In this document: one piece after another, positions 35,297 through 46,776 of the stretch
Numbering within the stretch: the first letter of the stretch is position 1
Layout: every line of letters starts with the position of its first letter
Assembly (NCBI GenBank): GCA_027924645.1
Contig: BSBN01001225.1
Span: forward strand, 10,372,001 to 10,436,000
From: Cunninghamia lanceolata
Lineage: Eukaryota; Streptophyta; Pinopsida; Cupressales; Cupressaceae
Reading direction: 5' to 3'
Length of the DNA: 64,000 nucleotides
Notes under the pieces: model-generated
Told to the model about the DNA's origin: nothing
Databases searched by the model: none
The model's input: the letters and a program-made list of their open reading frames with translations, nothing else
Translations under genes and position numbers: made by a program

Positions 35297-36830
35297 TGAC
35301 TTGTAGCAATTATGCTTGGATTTCATCCATTGTGTTCTTTATTATTTTAGTTGTGTTCACATATTAAGTTAGTAGCTACCCCCTAGCATTGCTTTGACAT
35401 CGCTCATGTCAAATTGTTGGATTGGTATAATATGTGCTAAGTCCACCTGTGGTCATGCTTGTGTAGAATTGAATTAATTTAGCACCACAGTGATGACAAA
35501 TTACAATTATTTCTATTTTTCAATGAACCCTCTTCTTTTATCCATAGGATTCAAAGATTGGGATGTAAGAGGAGTTATTAATACTTGACCTATAAGAGAC
35601 TATTCTCCATCAATTTCTACAAACACTCCTTTTCCTTTCTCCTTCATGACTTCCTCTTTCTTGTTTTGATCAACTCCAATACCTTTTTGTGTGTCCTATT
35701 GTTGTTGTTTAGTTTGTTGATCCTATGCTTTATTCATCTTGCCATTCTATAGTGTCTCCCATGAAGCTTATTTCTCTCTTTCTACCTTGTATTCTTCTTT
35801 TCTTTCTTCTTCACCATTGATAGGTTCTGATATCATTGTCTGACCTATATTTATATCCTCTTCCCCTTGTGTAGTAACATCTTGTATGTCCCTAACTAAG
35901 TCTTCTACACTAATCCCTATTGTATCATAATCTATTTGTTTTTTTTTTCACTTAGTATTTCCTTCTCATCTGTAACTTTTTCTATTAATAGAATATCATA
36001 GGACTTCTTAGTGGCCTCCATGGTTTCACTTTTTATGTTTTCCTTAGCCCATGTTGTTGGAGATAAAAGAGTGTCTACTCTCTATTTAGACCTTAGCTCC
36101 TCATTTTGTAAATGTTTTAATTGTGCTATGTTGTTAGGGAATAGGTCTAGTTCTTTTTTCCATTTATTCTAATGCACCCTTTTAGATATTTTCCTCTAAT
36201 TGTGTTTCTTCTTCTCTCTTTACATTGATGGACTCTATGAATTCCTCTAGAAAGTACTTTCTTATGTCTACCATGAGATTTGGATTTCTAGCAATGTGAT
36301 CCAACATAGCTTGGAGAATAATCCCCTTATTCTCTATGGAAGTTCTTATGTATAGTTGTGCTACCTCGAATCACTTGCCTAGTATAAAAAGTGATCTATA
36401 CAACCCCTGTACATCCAATATTTGTTCTTTCTCCTACATTTTCTCTATAGGGGTTTATATATTTTTATTTTTAGGTGCTTTCTCCTCCACAACTTTAATT
36501 TTTTCTAGCTAAGCCCTTTTGACTTTTTGTGATACCTTTTTAATTGGTATTTCTTCATCTTTTTCTTCTATTGTTTGTACATTTTTTCTCTTTTATTTTT
36601 GTTTTTGTCTTGCTTTTATTTATGATGGGACCACTTATCCTTTCTTCTTCTCCACACTTATCTATAAGAGAGCCTTTGTTTCTACTTTAGTAGGTGAGTC
36701 TACCCTTCCTTCTCCTTATTTCTCTGTGTGTGGTAAGGTGGTGGGTAATTTTCATTTTGTACCATACTACAGAGATTTCCTCTCCAATTTTGCCTCCCCT
36801 AACTTTTCATGGGTCTTGGAATCCCTTATT
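35297..36830 (-). pseudogene. Charged protein remnant, minus strand, right of copia E
   Basis: The minus strand is strongly purine-rich and reads as a broken Lys/Glu-rich protein. It includes FEVAQLYIRTSIENKGIILQ, MLDHIARNPNLMVDIRKYF and EEFIESINVKREEE (about 36400-36190), and GKGVFVEIDGE (about 35620). Stops are mainly TAG. It lines up in orientation with 30015-29490 across copia E, so one gene was probably split by that insertion. The mixture of a helical segment with a basic/acidic linker resembles the element B cargo protein, but I cannot show homology by eye. Pyrimidine-rich plus-strand frames here are shadows. Confidence 0.4.
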
Positions 36831-36831
36831 T

Positions 36832-38199
36832 AAAATGTTGGGGATCTGCTTCTTTGAGGGCATCCATGCAAAATCCATTTTGTGCATATCTTGCAATCAT
36901 TGCATTCCAAGAGATGACATCTCTTTGAGCCATTCCATCAAATAGTTCACCAGCCTTATCTATACTTCCACATTTTACATACATGTCTACTAGAGCATTT
37001 CCAACTATAATATCTAACAAAAACCCCCCTTCCATTATCTTATGATGGATGTCCGTACCCTGTTCCAAAGCTCCCATTTTGGCACAGGCAGGGAGGATGC
37101 TAGCAAAGGTTGTCGAATTTGGATTTACACTTGCTAATTGCATTTGCTTGAATGTTTCTAAAGCCTTTTCAAAAAATCCATTTTGTACATATCCCACAAT
37201 CATTGCATTCCATGAGATGATATCTCTTTGAGGCTTTCTACCAAATAGTTTACATGCCTTGTCAATGCTTCCACATTTTGCATACATGTCTACCAAGGCA
37301 GTTGCAACTACAACATCTGACAAAATTCCTCTATCCATTACTTTTTGATGGATGTCCATACCTTGTTACAATGCTCCCATTTTGGCGCAAGAAGGAAGGA
37401 TGTTGGAAAAGGTTGTGGAATTTGGCTTTACACTAGCCAATTGCATTTTCTTTAAAATTTCTAAAGCTTTTTCAACAAATCCATTTTGTGCATATCCTGC
37501 AATCATTCCATTCCATGAGATGACATTTCTTGAGGCATTCTGTCAAATAGTTCTTGGGCCTTGTCTATGCTTCCACATTTTGCATTCATGTCTACCAGAG
37601 CATTTCCAACTATAATATCTGAAAAAAAATCCCCCTTCCATTATGTTTTGATGGATGTCCATACCCTATTCCAAAGCTGCCATTTTGACATAGGCGGGGA
37701 GGATGCTAGTAAAGGTTGTGGAATTTGGCTTTACACTAGCTAGTTGTATTTTCTTTAAAATTTCTAAATCCTTTTCAACAAATCCATTTTGTACATACCC
37801 TGCAATCATTACATTCCAAGAGATGACATCTCTTTGAGCCATTCCATCAAATAGTTCACATGCCTTATCTATACTTCCACATTTTGCATACATGTCTACC
37901 AGAGCATTTCCAACTATAATATCTGACAAAATCCCCCTTCCATTATGTTATGATGGATGTCCATACCTTGTTCCAAAGCTCCCATTTTGGCACAGGCAGG
38001 GAGGGTGCTAGAAAAGGTTGTCAAATTTGGATTTACACCTGCAAATTGCATTTGCTTGAAAGTTTCTAAATCCTTTTCAAAAAATCCATTTTGAATCATT
38101 ACATTCCATTAGATGACATCTCTTTGAGGCATTCTACCAAATAGTTCATATGCATTATCAATGCTTCCACATTTTGCATACATGTCAACGACCACATTT
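36832..38199 (-). pseudogene. Captured PPR (PLS-type) repeat array
   Basis: The minus strand encodes PPR triplets: DIHHKIMEGG...DIIVGNALVDMY, AKCGSIDKACELFDGM, RDVISWNAMIAGY, then ETFKQMQLASVNPNSTTF and ILPACAKMGALEQG. The same unit returns every 300-305 bases (plus-strand marker CATACATGTCTACC near 36979, 37282, 37586, 37890 and 38178), about four and a half triplets. PPR proteins bind organellar RNA. There is no start, targeting peptide or DYW end. Frameshifts near 37530 and 37640 and stops near 37368 break it. It is a fragment, not a gene. Confidence 0.8.
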
Positions 38200-38200
38200 T

Positions 38201-38484
38201 TGCTTAGAAATTCAGGGAAGACATCTGTTGAGTATTTCAATTGGTGTGATTGCTACCTCACCTACTCCCCCACATCCCTGCAAGGACCAGTACATGAGAG
38301 TGCGGGATGGTGGGCTCTCCTCGTATCCCCACGCACACACAAAAGTTCCTTCATGAGGATGTGGGGAGAGCCCACCATCCCACACTCTCATGCCCTAGTC
38401 CTTGTGGGTCTGTGGGGGAGTAGGTGAGGCAGCAATCATGCCAAAAGAAATACTCAACAAATGTCTTCCCTAAATTTCTAAGCA
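38201..38484. repeat. Near-perfect 284-bp palindrome between two gene fragments
   Basis: The left arm 38201-38332 starts TGCTTAGAAATTCAGGGAAG; the right arm 38353-38484 ends with its complement, CTTCCCTAAATTTCTAAGCA. The arms match through GCCTCACCTACTCCCCCACA-type and GGGATGGTGGGCTCTCC blocks with few changes, around a loop of about 20 bases. The outer border sits exactly between the PPR fragment and the valyl-tRNA synthetase fragment. Confidence 0.85.
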
Positions 38485-38496
38485 GGCTCATCCTAC

Positions 38497-38607
38497 AAGG
38501 CTGCATTACTTAATCCAAGTGATGTGGGAACTGCATGGTATCAATGGTGGGAGAAGTCTCGTTTCTTTGTGGCTGATGCTAACAACAAAAAGCATCCATT
38601 TGTAATT
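38497..38607 (+). pseudogene. Captured exon of valyl-tRNA synthetase
   Basis: The frame reads KAALLNPSDVGTAWYQWW, then EKSRFFVADANNKKHPFVI. This is the N-terminal entry of class I valyl-tRNA synthetase (usual pattern: YNP..VE..WY.WWEKS.FF.AD....PPFVI). The expected HIGH-motif exon would come next, but the frame meets GTATGT, a canonical plant donor, at 38608. One expected Pro is His (KHPFVI). The left edge joins the palindrome. It is a fragment; the enzyme charges tRNA-Val in cytosol and organelles. Confidence 0.75.
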
Positions 38608-40007
38608 GTATGTGATCTTCTGTTTTAGGTTTAGGAAAGATAACTATTATCAGATCTGAGGCACTCTAGGTTTCAAGACATTATTGTGCCTTTTTTTTCA
38701 AGAGTCTTGGAAATTCCTTAAGGTTTCTAATGATTGGATATATATAATATCTAATATTACTATAATCACATCAATAGATCATCTTAGATGTAACTCCTTA
38801 ATTTCCATTGGTGATATTGGCTTATCATAAACTCTTACATAGCTACATATTATTTTTGAATATTGCTTTTAGAAACTAATAACTAATAAATTGACCAATC
38901 TAGGTGGAGAATATCAAACCTGTGTTTCAGTTTAACATGGTTAGAAAATCTCTGATTGATTCTTACATATCAACTGATGCATTACAATTTAAATTTCCTT
39001 GAAGTTCAAGAAGTGAGAATTGCTTAAGTGGCTGAGATTGTTAGTTTAACGTTTTGAACAGATACATGACATTTAGATTTCCCACAACAATGGACACACT
39101 CATGATTTCTCAAAGAGGTGAAGATGGAAGCACGTAATGCTTCAGATAGTACAAGTATGATCAAGAATGACTTATGTATGTGTTTTGAAGATGCTCTTCT
39201 TCTAAGTAAGATGACTGTTTGAACATTAAATGCATGCCTCAGTAAGTTTGCTGATGGGTTTTATCACCATTAGTTATAAGATATAACTTATAGTCACACT
39301 TGTAGGAGCATAGCAAGTTGGTAGATACTAATTTGTGGTTTGCTAGGTTTAAAAGGCTTTAGACATTGTTTGCTAATAGAGTCTGATTCAAAGATTTTGA
39401 AATGTAGAAAATATGACAATAATGAATATGGAAAACCATGGCATTTTCTAGAGCATGAGCATTATGACTAGAGTGTATATTTATGTGATGCTTTGTAAAT
39501 TGATATGTTTTTTTGCATTGGGCATTCTTAACATAGTTTATTCTTTGTGTATATGAGATTGATTAGTCTGTTGTTTAATCTATTCTCCAATTCATCCATT
39601 ATGCATTCTTAACCTATTTCTTCTTTTGTGTGTATGAGATGGATTAGTTATTGCTGGTATGTGAAGTTAGTTTATCTTATTCTAGCATTGGTAAAGTAGT
39701 TGATGAAAGTCAATTGATCTTGAATGCAAAAGCATAGTAAAATTCTGTAATAGCGAATTTCTTCTAAGAATAAAATTATTGAGAGATCTTTGCCAGTGGT
39801 TTTTCCTGGTACAAATTAGATTTTCCACGTAAATCTGTGTTGTCTATTTTGTATAACTTACTACTATTTAATTGTGTTAATTCTCAATTCTGCATTGCAT
39901 ATTTTTCTAACAGTTATTTGAATTAGAGATTAGGATTGGTTTTCAATAGTATTTGTGCTATGAATTAGATAAATTATAATTTTCTTCTTATTTGTTTATC
40001 ATTGCAG
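38608..40007 (+). other. Intron-like DNA between synthetase and MORC fragments
   Basis: No coding region is seen. There is a diverged direct repeat of about 46 bases at 39522-39567 and 39603-39648 (GCATTCTTAAC...GATTAGT). The stretch ends with a pyrimidine tract and ATTGCAG (40001-40007), a good splice acceptor for the following exon. Confidence 0.55.
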
Positions 40008-40596
40008 CGATTGCAGAGCTTCTTGATAATGCAATTGATGAGGTCATGTAGCTTTGTACTTTGTTTCCTGAGATGAATTGCTAAGGTGGCTACAATCACT
40101 CATTTGTGATAGTTACCCTAGAGATGAGAGAAGCTCATAAATAATGCTTATTTCTAAAATATCTTAGTTAGTTTTGTTTGTTGAAGGGTTGTCTCGATGA
40201 TGACTATTTGTCAACCTGATGCATGATGTTTTGATGATAAGATATCTTATATTTGAAGATTAGTGTTCTATTATTGTAGAAATTTTCCTTATTGTGTTTC
40301 TTATTTTGGTCTAATAACATTTAGATACCTCATGGTGCAACTTATGTCAAAGTGGACTAGATTTACAGCCCTCGCGACTGCAGTCATGCTTTACATTTTC
40401 ATGATGTGGACATTATTCCTATCTTGCTATCACTATTTGTGTAAATTGGTATTACATTTACTTTTATGAGCACATAGTAGTTGAAATTATCACCTTGTAT
40501 TTTCTTTTGCAGATGATGGAGGGGGAATGGATCCTGATTATATTCAACAATGCATGAGCTTGGGATATTCTATGAAGAACACAAACACTACCATAG
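40008..40596 (+). pseudogene. MORC: Captured MORC-type GHKL ATPase exons
   Basis: Three exon-like pieces keep splice borders. 40008-40042 reads AIAELLDNAIDE between ATTGCAG and GTCATG. About 40325-40357 reads PHGATYVKVD after TTTAG. 40513-40596 reads DDGGGMDPDYIQQCMSLG, then YSMKNTNTTI after TTTTGCAG. These are ATP-binding motifs I (ExxxNxxD-like ELLDNA) and II (DxGxG) of MORC chromatin-silencing ATPases. Upstream and downstream exons are absent. The copy lies in the CACTA. MORC proteins help RNA-directed DNA methylation and transposon silencing, so a transposon carrying a piece is notable. Confidence 0.8.
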
Positions 40597-41033
40597 TGAC
40601 AACAGTTTAAAGAGATTATTCTAAGAGAGTGTAACTGCTAGCTATGAATATACACTTCAAAGAACTGAGAGGGAGATGTAGAAGCTAATTATTAGTGACA
40701 ATAAAGAGCACATAAGAAACAAGGTTATAAAGATAGTGATAAAGGAGGACTGTCTCAAGTGTAATTTTTGCATAGGTGGTGGTCAAGTCTCAAATGCACA
40801 ATATATTCTTAGTAATTATGTTTTGTTTCTTGGCTTTTCATCTATTTTGTTGGACCTTGAGAGGAATGTTGGATGTGCCTAGTGTGTTCCTTGTTTCACT
40901 TGATAGTTTGTAATCTTACAGGTTTTGAGATAGTGACTTCTTGCTATGTATTAGTCTCATTATGGGATTTTTGAACTAAGGTATACATTGGAGGTTTCAA
41001 ATGCTTTCAAGGTAAAGTTTGTAATGTATAAAG
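40597..41033 (+). other. CACTA interior right of the MORC fragment
   Basis: No gene is recognised. It may hold further MORC intron DNA. It ends with TAAAG (41029-41033), the left target duplication of copia F; the right copy is 54936-54940. Confidence 0.5.
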
Positions 41034-41484
41034 TGTTAGTGTATGTTTTTATTTCCTAGTTGGGTTATTTATTTTTCCCTATATTCCTAGGTTTTTCCTA
41101 CACTTCTATTAATCTTGCTTAGGTTATTAAAGCATGTCTTTTTAGGTGAGTGGTTGTGAGGTGTCACCTTTCTACATGTGAGCATTCATTAGCTATCTTG
41201 GGAAGATACTTTACTATCTTTAGTCCGATAGATGGTTGCTCCTCATTGGTCGGTGTTGCCACCTCCTCCCTCTTCCTAGTCTATATAAGCATGCTACATG
41301 GCTTGTATTTTGTATATCTTGCTTTTGCATCCTCTTAATGTTATTTTACTTCTAGCATTTACATTACTCTCTTGGAGACTAACTCTCTGTTGCTATTTTA
41401 ATTTCGTATCATTTGCATTCATAGTTTAGATATCTATTCATTTGCACTAGTTTTCTGGGTTAATAATCTCTTCAGATTCTAACA
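41034..41484 (+). repeat. Copia F 5' LTR
   Basis: It starts TGTTAGTGTATG, ends AGATTCTAACA, and matches 54485-54935. TCTATATAAGC near 41280 is a likely TATA box. It is followed without a gap by the primer site. Confidence 0.92.
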
Positions 41485-42668
41485 TGGTATCAGAGTTGTT
41501 CTATGCGCAAGAGTAGATTTTAGTTTCCATATTTGAGAGATTCAGGGGGGGCTAATTAATCTTATTGCAGTTTTTTGAAAAACCCAGTATGCTCTTCTCT
41601 TGCATCCGGATGATCTTGGGAATCAGAAAAGTTTGACAGAAATTTTTTTAATCTCTAGAGTTTGCACGTGTTTTATGAAATCTGGGTGATTACAGCATTT
41701 CTGGTTATACTGGCAGCATTTCCAGTTGTTTCAACCCATCTAGGAGGCTTAAGAAAGTTATATTTGGCTTTCATTTCACCAAAATTAGAGATCGTCAGAC
41801 ACAGTTGCGAAACCAAGGTTTCAAGCTCAAATCTGACAACCAACTTGCATATTTGGTGTTTTTAATCAATATTGTAGGTTCTAGCATGACTTTTCTTGTC
41901 TTAGGTAACTGATTCAGACTTTGCATGCCATTTTTTGGTTGCTAGGGTTATTTTTTGTAGCTAAAGGTGTTCTATTTACATTGGATCAACATCTTCTATA
42001 CATCATCAAGAAAAATGGCTTCTGGGTTTTGTTCGCAGCATAGAAAAACCATCTAGGTATGTTTTAATTTTTGCATATAGTCTATATATTTTGTAGAAAT
42101 GCACTTAGAAATCTACAACAGGACCCCTCTCCATTGGCAGTTGCAGTTTTGAAGGCAGTTTTCAAATGCTCCATTTTTGCTCATACGGACTCCGTTTCCC
42201 ATGGATGTTTTTTTGATTTTAGCTATTTTTTCATTCTCTATGCACTAGTGTAGTCATTTTTTGATTTTGATGTAGAGATTTTTCAAAAATTACAGATTCT
42301 CAGTCATGACATTGCACAGTTCTCGTTTTGAGAACTTTGGAGGACCATAACTTTCACATACGACCTCGTATCAAGGCGACTCTTGTTTTGAAAGTGCATG
42401 ATTTTTTGAGTAGATCGTAGTGGTACTGTTTATTTCTTTGGGCATTGTGCCAAAGTTGTATTTTTAGTATATGCTCTTCATGAGGGTTTTGTAATGCATT
42501 GAAATTAAGACCACTTAGTATTTCTTGCTAGTGGCAGTTGTAAATGCACTAATATAAAGTGCCAAATCATATTTTCTTTGGGGGGTTCTTTGATTGAGTG
42601 AAAAGTGGGGAGGGGTTGTCTTGGTTGTGTTCTCTTTTTTTAGCATTTCTTCTCTGCATTTCTTCATC
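41485..42668 (+). other. Copia F primer binding site and 5' leader
   Basis: TGGTATCAGAGTTG (41485-41498) is the initiator-Met tRNA complement. The following 1.2 kb has only short, unconvincing open frames before the gag ATG at 42669. Confidence 0.8.
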
Positions 42669-43500
42669 ATGGATCAAACAAATGTGCCCATCCTAACTCC
42701 ATACAATTACTTTGAGTGGAAATCACACATGACAATTCACTTAAGGAAAGTTGGATTACATAGGATAACTATGGGACTTGAAATTGAACTTGCTAAAGAT
42801 GAAGATAAGCCTAAGTGGTTTGATAAATGTGATGAGGCATATGGAACATTGTGTTTGTCTATTTCTCCTGATTTGCTCTTTCACATTGAGTCTTTGAATT
42901 CACCAAATGAAATATGGACAAAGCTAGAAACACTATTTGGCACACAAGATTCAATGAGGGGTCATATGTTGGAAAATGAACTAATTAGTTTAAGTCTAGG
43001 CAATTTCAACACAATCCAGGATTTCTTCACTAAATTGAAATCACTAAGGCTGTAGTTAAAACAATGTGGAATTGAAAAGAAAGATGAACAACTGATTCTT
43101 AGTATTCTCTCTATGATAACTTCAGAATATTCTATGTTTGTTTCTACCTTCTATGCTACTAAGGGTGCACTCGGTACTCAATTCACCATGCCATCTTTAG
43201 ATGATTTTGCTGTCAATCTCACTCGGGAACAAGACAAGCTAATCTAGATGGGCACTCTTAAGTCCTCTAAGTCACATGCCTTGGATGCCAACCAAGGCAC
43301 AAAAGAACAAAAAAGAAAAAGTAGTAACAACAACAGTAAGGATAAGAAATAGAAGAATAGAAAGGACAAGAAGGATCAGATACCGGTTGCTTCAAAAGCA
43401 ACTAATGAGACCTAAACTTCCAAGGGAAACAAGCCTAAGAAAGAGAAAGTCCAATGTGCCTATTATAAAAGACCCGGTCATGATGAACATAAATGTCTGA
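42669..43500 (+). pseudogene. Copia F gag
   Basis: The start ATG at 42669 gives MDQTNVPILTPYNYFEWKS, the usual copia gag opening. It is followed by HLRKVGLHRITMGL, LETLFGTQDSMRGHMLEN and ISLSLGNFNTIQDFFTKLKS. A TAG at 43053 (LRL then stop; Q expected) breaks it, and more stops lie near 43245, 43345 and 43414. A basic stretch with CAYYKRPGHDEHKC, a knuckle variant, lies near 43455-43500. Gag forms the particle that holds the RNA. Confidence 0.8.
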
Positions 43501-44910
43501 AGAAACAAATTGATCACTTGACACACATTCTTGAGAAGAATAATATCAGTGCTCCTGAGTCTATCAAACAAAGTTCTAATGAGGGGTCTAATAAGGCAAA
43601 AGAAAATAGGAAGGGGAAAGGAAAGGGCAAGGCCCTTGTTGTAGTTGCGTCTTCACCATCCACCTGGGTTCTTGATTCGAGTGCTTCGCACCACATGGCT
43701 TCATCTAAGGAAGAACTTGCATCTTTGGAGCCGTGTACTATGCCTTCTATTTTGATGGGTGATGACACTCCTATTGAGGTGTGTGGGAGAAGGTCTGTTG
43801 ATGTGGGGGATGGCACATTCCATGATGTTCTTTGTGTGCCCTCATTATCAACTAATCTCCTATTGGTATACCAGATCACTCACATAGGTTCAAGCAAGCG
43901 GGTTGAGTTCACTCCTGATTTAGTGTAGATTCGTGAGTTGCACAATGGTTCTACAGTTGCAGTTGGGAGAGTAGATCATTAGTCATGACTCTATCTATTT
44001 TCTCACTTTGTTCTTGATCCTCCTTCGACTATTTTTCTCACTCATTCTAATGATGTGAGTAGATTATGGCATGAGTGGTTTGGCCATCTTAACTTCTGCT
44101 ACTTGCAGCAGCTCAACCAGTAGAGCATGGTCACAGGGTTACCTTCAATTAAGTTTTTAGGTGGTGTTTTCCAAGGTTGCATTCTTGGTAAGCATCCTAA
44201 GGAAAATTTTGACAAAGGTAAGGCATGGAGAGCTTCACAGATACTAGAGTTAGTTCATAGTGATTTGGCTGGTCCATTTCAGCATCCTTCTTTCAGCAGG
44301 GCTAGATATGTCCTCACATTCATTGATGACTTTTCTCGATATACTTGGGTGTACTTTCTCAAACAAAAGTTAGAGGTATTTGATCATTTTTAGGACTTCA
44401 AAACTTTTGTAGAGAAGCAATCCAGGAAAGCTATCAAAGTTTTGCACACTGACAATGGTGGTGAGTATGTCAACCATTGGTTTGAGAGGTTTTACACTTT
44501 AGAGGGGATTGATTTGTAGCATTTAGTTCCATACAATCCTTAGTAGAATGGTGTTGCAGAACGAAAGAATAGGTCCTTGAAGGAAATGGCAAACTGCATG
44601 ATTCACTCCAGATCTCTTGCACCACAATATTAGGCAAAGGCCATTAACTGTGCTTGTTATATCTAGAACCATGTTCCTCACCGAGCCTTGAAGGGAGTCA
44701 CTCCTTTTGAAGCTTGGAGTGGTCAAAAACCATCAGTTAAGCACTTTCAAGTTTTTGGTTCTCCTGCATGGGCCCACATTCCTACAGAGAAACGCAAGGC
44801 CTTGGATCCGTAGAGCAGACCTTGCATATTTGTAGGTTATCCTGATGGTGTGAAGGGTTATCAGTTTCTCCACCCTACTACACATGAGTTGTTCATTGAG
44901 AGGAGTGTTT
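43501..44910 (+). pseudogene. Copia F protease and integrase
   Basis: The protease site is WVLDSSASHHMASS (about 43660-43700), with DSS in place of DSG. Pre-integrase RLWHEWFGHLNFCYLQQL is near 44070. The core has LELVHSDLAGPFQHPS and TFIDDFSRYTWVYFLK, then [16 protein letters not shown] with the Asp, and NGVAERKNRSLKEMAN with the Glu after a PQ-to-stop change near 44540. The C-terminal HFQVFGSPAWAHIP and PCIFVGYPDG end near 44910. Stops at 44395, 44518, 44541 and 44632 are TAG at Q or W positions. Confidence 0.82.
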
Positions 44911-45253
44911 AGTTTGAGGAGGGCTCTTTGAGTTCACTTTCTATCACTTCTCTAACTCCTACTTTGACATTGGAGTCACTTGGGATACATGACATATCTT
45001 CTGATGAGTCAGATTCACCTAAGCGTCTTCTATCTCCACTTCCGATGCAGAGAGCAATTCAGAGGACTCACCTCCTTCCTCTCCTAGTCATCATTCAAAG
45101 TTTGATGATTCTTCTCTAGATTCTCCATCTTCTGGTCCACTTTGGGCTAGACAAACCTTGCAGTCTATAGGTGATTGGGTTGGGGATCCATCAGACACCA
45201 GGCAGACTCATTCATAGTTCTAGGATGCTCCACATGTCTTCATTGCTACTGCC

Positions 45254-46776
45254 TCAGATCCACAGTCTTTTCATGAGGCTTCTGGTATTCCTGAGTGGGA
45301 TATAGCTATGCAGGAGGAGTATAGTTCCTTGATGAGGAACCACACTTGGGATCTTGTCCCTCTTCCTAAGGGAAGAAAACTTGTTCGACGTAAGTGGATC
45401 TATCAAACAAAATTTGCAGCAGATGGGTCGGTTGACAAGCATAAGGCTCACTTGGTCGCCAAAGGATTCTCTCAGGTTCCTAGGATTGACTACTCTGAGA
45501 CTTTTGTGCTAGTTGCCTGAATGAATTCTATCTGATTTATTCTTTCCATTGCTACAGCTAATCATTGGGAAGTACACTAGATGGATGTGAAGAGTGCTTT
45601 TCTTCACGGTGATCTTCAGAAGGAGATCTACATGGAGTAGCCACAGGGGTTCATTCAGGATTCTTCACTTATGTGCCATCTTCAGAAGTCTCTCTATGGC
45701 CTCAAACAGGCTCCTCAGGCCTGGTATGCCAAGATGGACTCCTTCCTTCTATCAGTTGGGTTCACTCGGTGTCATTCTAATCCCAATGTCTACATTCTAT
45801 AGCAGGATGATTCACTCCTATTTCTAGTTTTGTTTGTTGATGACTTGCTGATCACAGGGAGTTCTTCATCCACCATTGGGGCTATCAAAACTGCCCTTCA
45901 TGACAGGTTTTTGATGACTGACTTGGGCTTGTTGCATTACTTTCTTAGGATTGAGATATTTTAGTCTTCTTTCAGGATCACCATCACACAGTCCAAGTAT
46001 GCTCTAGATTTGCTCTTGAGGTTTCATATGGCTGACTATAAGCCTACTCTGACTCCCTTCCTTTCTAGAGTCAAACTTGAGGCTCAGTGTTCTTCTCCAC
46101 TTGTTGATGGCACTTTGTACCGACATCTTGTTGGGAGTCTTATTTATTTGACTCATACGAGACCTAACATTTCATATGCTATAGGCATGGTCTCTCGATC
46201 CATATAGGAGCCTCATGAGCTACACTAGAAAGAAGCCAAGTGGATCCTTCACTACATTCAGGGTACTCATAGTTTTGGGATTCACTATGCAATAGGCATT
46301 GAGCTTGACTTGGTGGGATACACAAATTTAGATTGGGCAGGTGATTCTTAGGATCGTAAGTCTACTTTAGGTTACAACTTCTCACTTGGTTTAGGTCCTG
46401 TTTGTTGGTTGAGCAAGAAGCAGTCTACTATTACTCTATCTTCTACCGAGGTTGAGTACCGGGGGACTGTGAATGCTGCCACTGAGGCCATTTGGCTTCA
46501 AAATCTTCTCACTGAGTTTGGTATCTAGATCAGACGGCCATCAGTCATATTTTGTGACAACCAAAGTGCCATTCAGATCTCACAGAATCCAGTCCATCAT
46601 CAATGAACCAAACACATTGAGGTCCACATGTACTACATCCGGGAGCTCATCCATGGCCATGTCATCAACCTTTGCTACTGTCTGACTTTCGAGTAGGTTG
46701 CTGATATCTTCACCAAACCCTTCACTAAGAGCAAGTTCCTTCATTTGTGAGCTTTGCTGGGGGTGCGGGATGCTTC
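45254..46776 (+). pseudogene. Copia F reverse transcriptase and RNase H
   Basis: RT: MQEEYSSLMRNHTWDLVPLP, KHKAHLVAKGFSQ, then VKSAFLHGDLQKEIYM, YGLKQAPQAWYAKMD and FVDDLLITGSS near 45835. RNase H: LVGYTNLDWAGDS near 46310-46340, STEVEYRGTVNAA near 46440, CDNQSAIQISQNP near 46552 and VADIFTKPFTKSKFLHL near 46700. At least nine stops occur, nearly all TAG where the family has Gln or Trp. The frame ends ALLGVRDA just before element B. Confidence 0.84.
46772..46776. repeat. Element B target-site duplication, left copy (GCTTC)
   Basis: GCTTC precedes the LTR at 46777 and recurs at 54313-54317, both within copia F. Confidence 0.88.

Noticed and set aside
36832..38199. Functional PPR gene
   Set aside because: There is no start, targeting sequence or C-terminal domain; several frame breaks; it lies inside a transposon.
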